Assembly (NCBI GenBank): GCA_024464195.1 | Contig: JANHAK010000056.1 | Coordinates: forward strand, 1-7,218 | DNA: 7,218 bases | Direction: 5' to 3' | Source: Methanomassiliicoccales archaeon | Lineage (GTDB): Archaea; Thermoplasmatota; Thermoplasmata; Methanomassiliicoccales; JACIVX01 | Part shown: in pieces, positions 1-5,932 of the stretch | Position numbering within the stretch: the stretch's first letter is position 1 | How the letters are laid out: every line of letters begins with the position of its first letter | Program-made: the position numbers and the translations under genes | Notes under the pieces: model-generated | The model's database searches: none | Told to the model about the DNA's origin: nothing | The model's input: the letters and a program-made list of their open reading frames with translations, nothing else

Positions 1-70
1 GCATTCTAAATTAAGAATTTTGGATAAGTTGTACCAACTCTCATTCATTGCACTGTTGGGATGATCAAAA

Positions 71-81
71 GTTTTAATAAA
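71..81 (+). promoter_or_regulatory. Archaeal TATA box (box A) of the tRNA-Glu gene
   Basis: The AT-rich motif TTTTAATAAA lies at 72-81, preceded by an A-rich BRE-like stretch (TCAAAA). Its centre is about 28 bases before the first base of the mature tRNA at 105. That matches archaeal spacing if transcription begins a few bases upstream of the tRNA. The call rests on position and composition only. Confidence 0.5.
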
Positions 82-104
82 GACCATCTTATTGGCGCTT
101 CAGT

Positions 105-179
105 GCTCCCGTAGTGTAGTCCGGTCAATCATGCGGGCCTCTCGAGCCCGCGACTCGGGTTCAAATCCCGGCGGGAGCA
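105..179 (+). tRNA. tRNA-Glu (anticodon CTC)
   Basis: A complete 75-nt cloverleaf can be folded by eye. The 7-bp acceptor stem GCTCCCG pairs with CGGGAGC, with discriminator A at 179. The D-arm is short and carries GG in its loop. The anticodon stem CGGGC/GCCCG (134-138 and 146-150) encloses loop CTCTCGA, giving anticodon CTC at 141-143, which reads GAG. The T-arm TCGGG/CCCGG encloses loop TTCAAAT. The variable loop is short, as in other tRNA-Glu, and there is no intron. The terminal CCA is not encoded; the next bases are CTT, so a CCA-adding enzyme is needed, as is usual in many archaea. A pyrimidine-rich tract (180-188) directly downstream could end transcription. The two T residues at positions 54-55 of the T-loop are where TrmY-type enzymes act after pseudouridylation. 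Confidence 0.97.
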
Positions 180-488
180 CTTCTCTTCGTGTCGGGTATT
201 TTCTACCCTAATCGACATTTTCAGAACTATATTTGTTCCAATAGTCGAGCTTTGCTACGAGCTCATCCTGATCTCGTCATGAAATTTTTCGCCACAGGTT
301 CTGCAATGACACACGTAAATGTCGAAATATCGCAATCCAGGTGGCACGTTATCACTCTTTACAGTGTAAAACACATACTGATTGAATTGGCATTCGAAGT
401 CAACACACGGGAGTATCCAGTTAGGATGTTAAAACCATGAAAATGAATGAACAAAAGGTATCTATAATGTCTAGTAGGGTTTCGATGG
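180..488. other. Region without an intact gene between tRNA-Glu and trmY
   Basis: No convincing intact protein gene is found here. A + strand reading frame opens with GTG at 189, nine bases after the tRNA, and runs to 440. It has no recognisable motif, low-complexity fit or ribosome-binding site, so it is probably chance. The minus strand holds a Cys-rich stretch described separately (255-393). trmY is read towards this region from the right, so its transcription must end here. No strong T-tract is visible on the minus strand just past its stop codon. Confidence 0.5.
255..393 (-). pseudogene. Possible small zinc-ribbon protein gene, apparently split by a +1 shift
   Basis: On the minus strand an ATG at 393 opens a 13-residue peptide ending in VCVLHCKE before a TGA at 354-352. 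One base further on, another frame is open to a TAG at 257-255. It reads RYFDIYVCHCRTCGEKFHDE, with a Cys-x-Cys-x2-Cys-Gly knuckle typical of zinc ribbons. Joined by a +1 shift, the two parts give one peptide of about 46 residues with two Cys clusters about 20 residues apart, a spacing that fits a zinc ribbon. An AT-rich box, TTTTAACAT on the minus strand (about 428-436), lies about 38 bases upstream of the ATG. Without the shift, the second frame could only start at GTG 374 (39 residues), GTG 347 or TTG 335. The family is not recognised. It may be a decayed gene, a contig error or chance; evidence is the motif alone. Confidence 0.25.
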
Positions 489-1055
489 TTAATGGTTCGA
501 CAAATTTTTTTTAAGACGATCAAGCACATAATTGAGAATGCAGATGCATTGCGCTGACGTGTATTCTCTTTCTCCAAGTGATACCTTTGTCCCTCTTCTC
601 AATGCAAACCTTTCCTCATTTTTCGGAAGTCCAATTTGATCTCCCAGAACAAAAACGGGATTTTCACCAATTTCTATTTCCCAAATGTCTATACCTTTCT
701 TTTCAAGAACATACAAATTGCGTTTCGTTTCAACAAGAGCCTGAAAATTATTTTTCTTAACAGTTATGCCAGGATGGGACTTTCCTGATAGCACTTTTCT
801 GATGATCCTTTCCCAATTTCCCTGCTCGGGAGGCGCATCCCTGAGGAGATTACTTTCGATAAGCAACTCCTTGGGAGGGTCAGGAGGGCCATTTAAGATT
901 GCATGAAAAAGCACGTCTCTTCTCGAAGCGTAAGACTCGTAAATCGCCATCAAAATGCATTGGTAAACGACATCGAGCCTTCCAGCATCGTAAAGACTCT
1001 TGAAATTTCCGCTCGTTCTTCCGGTTCGCGAATAGAGTATAAATTCCCTGACCAT
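489..1055 (-). CDS. trmY: tRNA (pseudouridine(54)-N1)-methyltransferase TrmY
   Basis: This is a 188-residue protein of the TrmY family (formerly DUF358), a SPOUT-class methyltransferase. It uses S-adenosylmethionine to methylate N1 of pseudouridine-54 in the T-loop of archaeal tRNAs, giving m1-pseudouridine, which takes the structural place of ribothymidine. Hallmarks visible are the N-terminal REFILYSRTGRTSGNF, AGRLDVVYQCI at residues 24-34, RRDVLFHAILNGPPDPP at 45-61 and GKSHPGITV at 91-99. The C-terminal trefoil-knot part has VLGDQIGLPKNEE (136-148) and VSLGEREYTSAQCICILNYV (158-177). Length fits the family (about 190-205). The ATG at 1055 puts the conserved REF motif at residue 3. The start has no Shine-Dalgarno sequence but lies about 30 bases from an AT-rich box, suggesting a leaderless or near-leaderless mRNA. 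It appears monocistronic. The family is almost restricted to archaea, which makes it the best taxonomic marker here. Confidence 0.95.
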   Translation of the reverse strand: MVREFILYSRTGRTSGNFKSLYDAGRLDVVYQCILMAIYESYASRRDVLFHAILNGPPDPPKELLIESNLLRDAPPEQGNWERIIRKVLSGKSHPGITVKKNNFQALVETKRNLYVLEKKGIDIWEIEIGENPVFVLGDQIGLPKNEERFALRRGTKVSLGEREYTSAQCICILNYVLDRLKKNLSNH

Positions 1056-1480
1056 CCAACCGCTATTATCTTCAACCTAACTTATAATTACATCTTATGC
1101 CACAGATTGTATCAAGTTTTTACTATTATTTTAAAAAACGCAAAATCAAGCCATATACCGAGAAAAATGATGACATCGCTTGATGACTGTAACTTATGCG
1201 ATCAACCACTAACTCTTCAATTTTCTAATAATTCGTCGACATCACAAACGAAACTAGGATATTTAGCGAATAGAGAAGAATGAAATTGATTTTGCGTTGA
1301 TCACTGCCTTTGCATCGCGGCCCCATCGCTCTCTAGAAATGTATGCTGTGATGATTTTTATGATAACTGATATACTAACGTTGGAAAGTCCGAGCGATTC
1401 TTATCATTCATCCAGATTCTTTGATCAAACTGCAAATCGTTCAGATATTATTAACTGAGGATACAAAGAAGCATGCGCTA
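1056..1480. other. 425-base AT-rich spacer between trmY and cimA
   Basis: No conserved gene is recognised on either strand. The right part must carry the end of cimA transcription and the left part the trmY promoter. On the minus strand a 33-codon frame (1225-1326, beginning MGPRCKGSDQRKINF and ending in a hydrophobic stretch) has an AT-rich box at 1354-1361, about 31 bases before its ATG. That is good promoter geometry, but there is no homology to back it. On the + strand, GTGATGA (1348-1354) and CTGA (1367-1370) resemble C and D boxes separated by 12 bases, but the second half of a C/D sRNA is missing. A locally GC-rich patch lies at about 1311-1330. Confidence 0.4.
1081..1092 (-). promoter_or_regulatory. 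Archaeal TATA box of trmY
   Basis: Read on the minus strand this is TGTAATTATAAG. The centre of the AT-rich box (about 1085) lies 30 bases upstream of the trmY ATG at 1055. With a start site about 26 bases from the box, transcription would begin near 1059 and leave a leader of only a few bases. No ribosome-binding site is present between box and ATG, in keeping with leaderless translation. Confidence 0.5.
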
Positions 1481-3070
1481 CTAGAGTTTGCTAATTTGCG
1501 AATCAATCGATTCCTTTCTTTCCAACAGCTTATATTCAATTGAATCAAGAAGAGCGTTAAGGCTCGCCTCGATGATATTCGTAGATACGCCAATTGTCGT
1601 CCATGTTTTATTTCCATCAGTAGATTTAATGAGAACTCGGACTTTCGCTGCAGTCGCTGATTTTGTGTCGATAACTCTGACTTTGTAGTCGACAAGCCTC
1701 ATCTCGCGGATCTCTGGGAAAAATCTTGTAAGCGCCTTTCTTAGTGCCCGATCAAGAGCGTTCACTGGGCCATTACCATCTGATGCAGTATGTTCCACTT
1801 CGCCTTTGGGATCAATGACTTTAACAATGGCTTCGGATCTCGTTGATCCTTCTGAAACGTCCACCAGTACGCGAAAACCGCCGAGTCGGAAGTGCGGTTT
1901 CGCCTCATTCCTCAATCTGCGAACAAGGAGCTCAAGGCTTGCTTCTGCCGCTTCAAACTGATAACCTTCAAGTTCCAATTTCTTCACGTTTTCAAGCAGC
2001 ATCTTTGCCTCGTCCTTATTGCAAACGGCTAGATCCTGCGACTTCGCTATGATTCCAGATACGCCAGTAAGCTCAGAAATCAGCATCCTCCTTTGATTTC
2101 CAACAACTGCCGGGTCGATATGCTCGTATGTCTTTGGATCTTTCAATACTGCGTTGATGTGTACTCCACCCTTATGAGCGAAAGCGCTTGAACCGACATA
2201 AGGGAGTTTTGTGTCAGGGATGATGTTCGCGACCTCAGCAACGAAAGATGATAGAGAGGTCAATTCATTGAGATTTTTAACAGACAATCTCTTTTTCATT
2301 TTGAACGCAAGTGCCGGAAGAAGAGAACAGAGATTTGCATTTCCACATCGCTCTCCGAATCCATTTACGGTGCCTTGAACAAGATCTGCACCCTTTTCAA
2401 CGGCAACAATTGAATTTGCAACTGCGAGTTCTGAGTCATTGTGCATATGAACACCCAGTTTTACTTTGATCCCCTTTCTCACTTCATCAACAATTTCTGC
2501 GATCTCGCTTGGAATGCAACCGCCATTGGTATCACAAAGCACGATATATTCTGCACCAGCTTCTTCTGCAGTTTTGAGGACTTCTTTCGCAAAAGCTCTG
2601 TTCTCTTTCCAACCGTCGAAAAAGTGTTCGGCATCAAAAAATATCCTTTTCTCCTTGGACCTCAGATAGGTAAGCGTTTCCTCAATGATCTTAATATAAT
2701 GTGATAGATCAATTGATAGCACTTCTTTTACATGTAAATCCCAGGACTTTCCAACGATGCAGACCCAATCAGTATCGGATTCGATGAGCGACCTTACCAT
2801 TGGGTCATCTTCGACACGCGAATCTTTTTTTCTCGTAAAGCCAAATGCGACGAGTTTCGCATGCTTTAGTTCGATTTCTTTCGCCTTTTGAAAGAATTCA
2901 ACATCCTTTGGGTTTGATGCGGGGATTCCCCCTTCAACAAAATCGATGCCGAAGGCATCTAACCGTGTCAGGATGTCAATCTTATCTTCGGTTGAAAAAC
3001 AGATACCTTCAGCCTGCGCGCCGTCCCTTAATGTTGTGTCATATAATTCGACATCAACAGATAAATAAAT
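1481..3070 (-). CDS. cimA: (R)-citramalate synthase CimA (start codon unresolved)
   Basis: The enzyme condenses pyruvate with acetyl-CoA to (R)-citramalate, the first step of the threonine-independent route to isoleucine. It belongs to the 2-isopropylmalate/homocitrate synthase family, close to the bacterial-type citramalate synthases of about 520-530 residues. Counting from the ATT at 3070 (529 residues), the catalytic barrel shows YDTTLRDGAQ (10-19), FVEGGIPASNP, KSWDLHV, FDAEHFFDG (145-153), LCDTNGG (178-184), HMHND (208-212, metal-binding His), NGFGERCGNA (236-245) and HKGGVHI (299-305). A C-terminal LeuA-type regulatory/dimer domain (about 395-515) has TASDGNGPVNALDRALRKAL, suggesting feedback control by a branched-chain amino acid. 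The frame is open to a TGA at 3091-3089, yet has no ATG, GTG or TTG upstream of the catalytic motif. The first in-frame ATG (2800) would delete about 90 conserved residues. The left boundary given is therefore provisional; see findings. Confidence 0.85.
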   Translation of the reverse strand: MYLSVDVELYDTTLRDGAQAEGICFSTEDKIDILTRLDAFGIDFVEGGIPASNPKDVEFFQKAKEIELKHAKLVAFGFTRKKDSRVEDDPMVRSLIESDTDWVCIVGKSWDLHVKEVLSIDLSHYIKIIEETLTYLRSKEKRIFFDAEHFFDGWKENRAFAKEVLKTAEEAGAEYIVLCDTNGGCIPSEIAEIVDEVRKGIKVKLGVHMHNDSELAVANSIVAVEKGADLVQGTVNGFGERCGNANLCSLLPALAFKMKKRLSVKNLNELTSLSSFVAEVANIIPDTKLPYVGSSAFAHKGGVHINAVLKDPKTYEHIDPAVVGNQRRMLISELTGVSGIIAKSQDLAVCNKDEAKMLLENVKKLELEGYQFEAAEASLELLVRRLRNEAKPHFRLGGFRVLVDVSEGSTRSEAIVKVIDPKGEVEHTASDGNGPVNALDRALRKALTRFFPEIREMRLVDYKVRVIDTKSATAAKVRVLIKSTDGNKTWTTIGVSTNIIEASLNALLDSIEYKLLERKESIDSQISKL

Positions 3071-3079
3071 CCCTTCCTG
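3071..3079 (-). promoter_or_regulatory. Shine-Dalgarno-like purine tract near the cimA start
   Basis: Read on the minus strand the bases are CAGGAAGGG, a good anti-Shine-Dalgarno match. It directly abuts the in-frame ATT at 3070. A normal 5-8 base spacing would place initiation at the in-frame codon TTA at 3064, or near it, not at any usual start codon. It is either part of the coding sequence (if translation begins at the upstream ATG, 3092) or a real site serving a rare start codon. Confidence 0.35.
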
Positions 3080-3117
3080 GGAAACTACTCATCTTTGAAT
3101 CAAATGTCATGAAGTGA

Positions 3118-3128
3118 CCATAATTTCG
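3118..3128 (-). promoter_or_regulatory. BRE/TATA promoter of cimA
   Basis: On the minus strand CGAAA (3128-3124) is followed at once by the AT-rich TTATGG. The pair resembles an archaeal BRE plus TATA box. A start site about 26 bases beyond the box would fall near 3096, only about four bases before an ATG at 3092-3090. This geometry matches that of proA and trmY. It is the main reason to think translation of cimA really begins at that ATG, which lies one base out of the conserved frame. Confidence 0.45.
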
Positions 3129-3212
3129 AAAGTGCTAGATAAAATGTGTGATCAATAAACTAGGTTCATCGAAATGACCGAATCGATAAGATCCGTTTAT
3201 CTTTGTATGAAA

Positions 3213-3228
3213 ATCGAAATCTTTAAAA
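3213..3228 (+). promoter_or_regulatory. BRE/TATA promoter of the proAB operon
   Basis: ATCGAAAT followed by CTTTAAAA (3221-3228) reads as a good archaeal BRE plus TATA element. The expected start site, about 26 bases beyond the box centre, is near 3251. That is downstream of the ATG at 3240 but just upstream of the ATG at 3255, so it decides the start of proA in favour of 3255 on a nearly leaderless transcript. Confidence 0.6.
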
Positions 3229-3254
3229 CAATATGATAAATGCTATCGCTCAGC

Positions 3255-4556
3255 ATGGAAAGCGTCGAAAATTCAGTTATAACTACGGCTCTAAGAGCGA
3301 GAGAAGCGGCCTTTCGAATGCAAGGGATCCCACACAAAATCAGGAATGAGGCCCTTCTCGCGATTGCGAGAGCTCTTGAGACTGCGAAGGATAAGATCAT
3401 CGCCGCAAACCAATTAGATTTAGAAGGAGCACAGGAATCGAAGTTGCCTCCTTCTATGATCAAACGCTTAAGATATGATGATCAAAAAATTGAGGAATCA
3501 ATTAATTCGCTGAACTCGCTGGTCAATCTTGAAGATCCGGTTGGAAAGACTTTAATGATGACTGAATTGGACGAGGGATTACTACTTGAAAAAGTGACAT
3601 GCCCAATTGGAGTAATTTGCGTCATTTTTGAATCGAGACCTGATGCACTTGTTCAAATTTCGTCTCTTTGTATAAAGTCTTCAAATGCAGTGATTTTGAA
3701 GGGGGGATTGGAGGCGCGCCATACGAATGAGATTCTAGCCGAGGTAATAGACAGAGCGGTTCTTTCCGTGGACGAACGGTTCAATGGAGCTGTACAGCTC
3801 CTATCGACGCGAGAAGAGATCAAGGAGCTTCTCAAATTAGATAATCTCATTGATCTTGTCATACCAAGGGGGTCGAATGAACTCGTCCGGTTCATCAAAG
3901 AATCGACGAGGATTCCGGTTCTCGGTCATGCTGCTGGAGTCTGCCACACCTATGTTGATGATGATGCAGATTTAGAAATGGCCTTAAAAGTTTGTTACGA
4001 CGCGAAAGTTCAGTATCCCGCTGTGTGCAACGCAATGGAAACACTTCTAGTTCATGAAAAGATTGCGCCAACTTTTCTTCCGAAGATAGCATCGCTTTAT
4101 GCAAAAGCGGGTGTGAGATTAAAAGGTGATGAACGAACGAGAAGATTCATAGAGGCGGAGATAGCAACTGAAAAAGATTGGTCAATTGAGTACAATGATC
4201 TAATTCTGAATATTAAGACGGTATCATCTCTCGAGGAGGCGATCGATCATATCAACAGATACGGGTCGCATCATACAGACGCGATCATCACGAGATCGAG
4301 AGAAAAGGCGGAGCGATTTATGGATCTCGTCGACTCTTCAAGCGTCATGTGGAATTGCTCAACAAGATTTGCCGATGGATATCGATACGGACTCGGGGCC
4401 GAAGTGGGCATCAGTACGAATAAGACACACGCAAGAGGTCCCGTCGGTCTTGAGGGGCTTGTTATCTACAAATATCGACTCATCGGTAGCGGGCAGGTTG
4501 TTGCCGATTATGTTGGTAAGAATGCAAAGAAATTTATTCACAGGAGACTGGTATGA
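3255..4556 (+). CDS. proA: Glutamate-5-semialdehyde dehydrogenase (gamma-glutamyl phosphate reductase) ProA
   Basis: ProA reduces gamma-glutamyl phosphate with NADPH to glutamate-5-semialdehyde, the second step of proline synthesis in the cytoplasm. The 433-residue protein has the aldehyde-dehydrogenase-like fold of its family (usually 410-430). Visible motifs are FESRPDA (125-131), LKGG (148-151) in the nucleotide-binding part, VIPRGSNELVRFI (202-214), PVLGHAAGVCHTYVD (221-235) and YPAVCNAMETLLV, with the catalytic Cys at 258. Near the C-terminus is the family signature NCSTRFADG, then GLGAEVGISTNKTHARGP. An in-frame ATG at 3240 would add five residues but lies upstream of the predicted transcription start, so 3255 is preferred; it also places the catalytic Cys where the family usually has it. 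The stop codon overlaps the proB start (ATGA), so the two are co-transcribed and probably translationally coupled. The enzyme channels the unstable acyl phosphate from ProB. Confidence 0.95.
   Translation: MESVENSVITTALRAREAAFRMQGIPHKIRNEALLAIARALETAKDKIIAANQLDLEGAQESKLPPSMIKRLRYDDQKIEESINSLNSLVNLEDPVGKTLMMTELDEGLLLEKVTCPIGVICVIFESRPDALVQISSLCIKSSNAVILKGGLEARHTNEILAEVIDRAVLSVDERFNGAVQLLSTREEIKELLKLDNLIDLVIPRGSNELVRFIKESTRIPVLGHAAGVCHTYVDDDADLEMALKVCYDAKVQYPAVCNAMETLLVHEKIAPTFLPKIASLYAKAGVRLKGDERTRRFIEAEIATEKDWSIEYNDLILNIKTVSSLEEAIDHINRYGSHHTDAIITRSREKAERFMDLVDSSSVMWNCSTRFADGYRYGLGAEVGISTNKTHARGPVGLEGLVIYKYRLIGSGQVVADYVGKNAKKFIHRRLV
4542..4546 (+). promoter_or_regulatory. Shine-Dalgarno site of proB inside the end of proA
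   Basis: AGGAG lies six bases before the proB ATG, within the last codons of proA. This is a clear ribosome-binding site for an internal cistron. It contrasts with the first genes of transcription units here, which have none and appear leaderless. Confidence 0.7.
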
Positions 4557-5650
4557 GAAATCTAAGCCCAAGACGCGTGGTTATCAAGATCGGAACGAAT
4601 ACGATTTGTCGGCAGGATGGGACGGTCGATCATGATTATATTGCGGACATAGCAAGGCAAGTCGTGGAACTTGAATCGAAAGGCATTCAATCGATCATCG
4701 TCACTTCAGGAGCAATCGGTTCAGGCTCAACCGAGCTAAATCTCAATGGAAAGAACAAAGATATTCCAATGAAACAGGCTTGCGCTGCAGTTGGTCAAGC
4801 TATACTCATGCTTGCATATAGAACTGCTTTTGCGAAATATGCAAAGCCAGTTGGGCAAATTCTTGTAACTTATGGCGCGTTTTCTGACAGGAAGAGATAT
4901 CTCAATCTGCGCAAAACGATTGAAGAACTGTTCAAACTCGGTGTCGTTCCGATTGTTAACGAAAATGACGTGATCGCAACCGACGAAATTGATGAAGTCT
5001 TCGGAGACAATGACAAATTATCGGCACTTGTGGCTGCGAATATGGATGCCGATCTTCTGATCCTTCTAACTGATGTAGATGGTCTTTACGACAGAAATCC
5101 GAATTTTGATCCTGATGCAAGATTGCTAACTGTCGTCGATGAAATTACTAAAGATATTGAAAGAATCGCGGGCGACAAGAGAAACGAGCGATCCGTTGGG
5201 GGTATGCGCACAAAAATTGCCGCGGCGAAGATTGCGATGCAGTCAGGATGCAACATGGTCATTGCGAATGGAAGGCTCGAGAATGTTGTCCTCCGCGTCG
5301 TTGAAGGCGAGGAAATCGGAACCCTTTTCACTGCGACACCAAAATACACGATCAAAGAAAGATGGATACTTTTCGCCTGTCCGAGGGGAAAGCTTGTTAT
5401 CGATGAGGGTGCTGAAAAAGCGGTTAAAGAGGGAAAAAGCCTCTTATTGTGTGGCGTACAGAGTATTGAGGGGAATTTCAAAAAAGGCGATGTCGTTAGA
5501 ATCGGCAATTTTGCGAAAGGCATTGTGAACTTTTCTTCTGCTGAGATCGTCGCGATGAAAGTGTCCTCGAAATGTGAAAACTCAGATCAGAATTCGAATA
5601 GAATCAGGAAAGCGATCATTGAAAGTGAGAATATCGTTCTTTTGAATTGA
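4553..5650 (+). CDS. proB: Glutamate 5-kinase ProB with C-terminal PUA domain
   Basis: ProB phosphorylates the gamma-carboxylate of glutamate with ATP, the first and usually proline-inhibited step of proline synthesis. The 365 residues match the two-domain bacterial form (E. coli 367). An amino-acid kinase domain (about 7-260) shows VVIKIGTNTI (9-18), VTSGAIGSG (50-58), PIVNENDV (133-140), FGDNDKLSALVA (150-161), LLTDVDGLYD (171-180) and GGMRTKI (216-222). A PUA domain (about 273-345) contains GKLVIDEGAEKAV, KGDVV and GIVNFSSAEI. The ATG overlaps the proA stop by four bases and follows an AGGAG at good spacing, so the operon order is proA then proB. The extreme C-terminus (about 340-365) is less conserved than usual, with IRKAIIESENIVLLN replacing the common VIHRDN-type ending. 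proC, needed to finish proline, is not in the window. Confidence 0.95.
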   Translation: MRNLSPRRVVIKIGTNTICRQDGTVDHDYIADIARQVVELESKGIQSIIVTSGAIGSGSTELNLNGKNKDIPMKQACAAVGQAILMLAYRTAFAKYAKPVGQILVTYGAFSDRKRYLNLRKTIEELFKLGVVPIVNENDVIATDEIDEVFGDNDKLSALVAANMDADLLILLTDVDGLYDRNPNFDPDARLLTVVDEITKDIERIAGDKRNERSVGGMRTKIAAAKIAMQSGCNMVIANGRLENVVLRVVEGEEIGTLFTATPKYTIKERWILFACPRGKLVIDEGAEKAVKEGKSLLLCGVQSIEGNFKKGDVVRIGNFAKGIVNFSSAEIVAMKVSSKCENSDQNSNRIRKAIIESENIVLLN

Positions 5651-5668
5651 TTAATCAATTATTTTTCT
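5645..5668 (+). terminator. Palindrome and T-tract at the end of proAB
   Basis: AATTGATTAATCAATT (5645-5660) is a perfect 16-base palindrome spanning the proB stop codon. It is followed directly by ATTTTTCT. Archaeal termination mainly needs the T-tract; the palindrome may help, or may be a protein-binding site. It marks the likely 3' end of the operon. Confidence 0.5.
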
Positions 5669-5898
5669 AATCACCGACCGAACAATTAAATCACGAGATA
5701 ACAGATCGCTTTCACATTGATGCAGCTAGAATAATTAGGTTTTTCATAATAAGACGAAATCGTCAGCACTTATTGAAAAATTACCTTTTTGACCCTTTAG
5801 CGAATAGAAAAAACAATTAATTACGATGAGATAGCAGACCTCCAGATTCATCCTATAATTCCATTTTTTTCCGTTAACATTTCTCCTTTTCAGAAAAT

Positions 5899-5932
5899 CC
5901 TAAAAAACTCTTAAGAAAGATTATTACATATT
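5899..5932 (+). promoter_or_regulatory. AT-rich promoter region of the flippase gene
   Basis: Two AT-rich boxes are candidates. CTAAAAAACT (about 5900-5909) has a purine-rich GAAAATC upstream and would give a start near 5930. TTATTACATATTTT (about 5921-5934) would give a start near 5951. The first fits a leaderless TTG start at 5933 and the second a leaderless TTG at 5951. The sequence does not decide between them. Confidence 0.35.

Noticed and set aside
2..64. A + strand frame open from the window edge to TGA 62-64, ending in YQLSFIALLG, as the tail of an upstream gene
   Set aside because: Only about 20 residues, no recognisable motif, and another frame on the minus strand is open here too. 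It cannot be separated from chance.
189..440. An 83-residue + strand frame starting with GTG just after the tRNA
   Set aside because: No motif, no ribosome-binding site, no promoter of its own, and unusual composition. The opposite strand has the more gene-like Cys-rich stretch.
359..577. A 72-residue minus-strand frame overlapping the end of trmY
   Set aside because: It overlaps the 3' end of trmY in another frame and shows no domain. It is best seen as a chance frame.
903..1283. A 126-residue + strand frame across the 5' half of trmY
   Set aside because: Most of it is antisense to the well-conserved trmY. The unique tail (from about 1168, with CNLC) has no second Cys pair or good promoter.
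1348..1370. A C/D box guide RNA from GTGATGA and CTGA
   Set aside because: No C' and D boxes follow at the required distance, so a complete archaeal C/D sRNA cannot be drawn. It is kept only as a hint in a finding.
5086..5528. Long overlapping frames on both strands inside proB (145 residues on minus, 129 on plus)
   Set aside because: They are shadows of proB, whose motifs and length are complete. Neither has a domain of its own.
5753..5764. A small hairpin GACG-AAAT-CGTC in the spacer before the flippase gene
   Set aside because: A four-base stem is too short to support a terminator or operator call, and the next T-tract is over 20 bases away.
1262..5808. The direct repeat TTTAGCGAATAGA at 1262-1274 and 5796-5808
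   Set aside because: Thirteen matching bases in a 7-kb window are expected by chance with fair probability, and the flanks do not extend the match.
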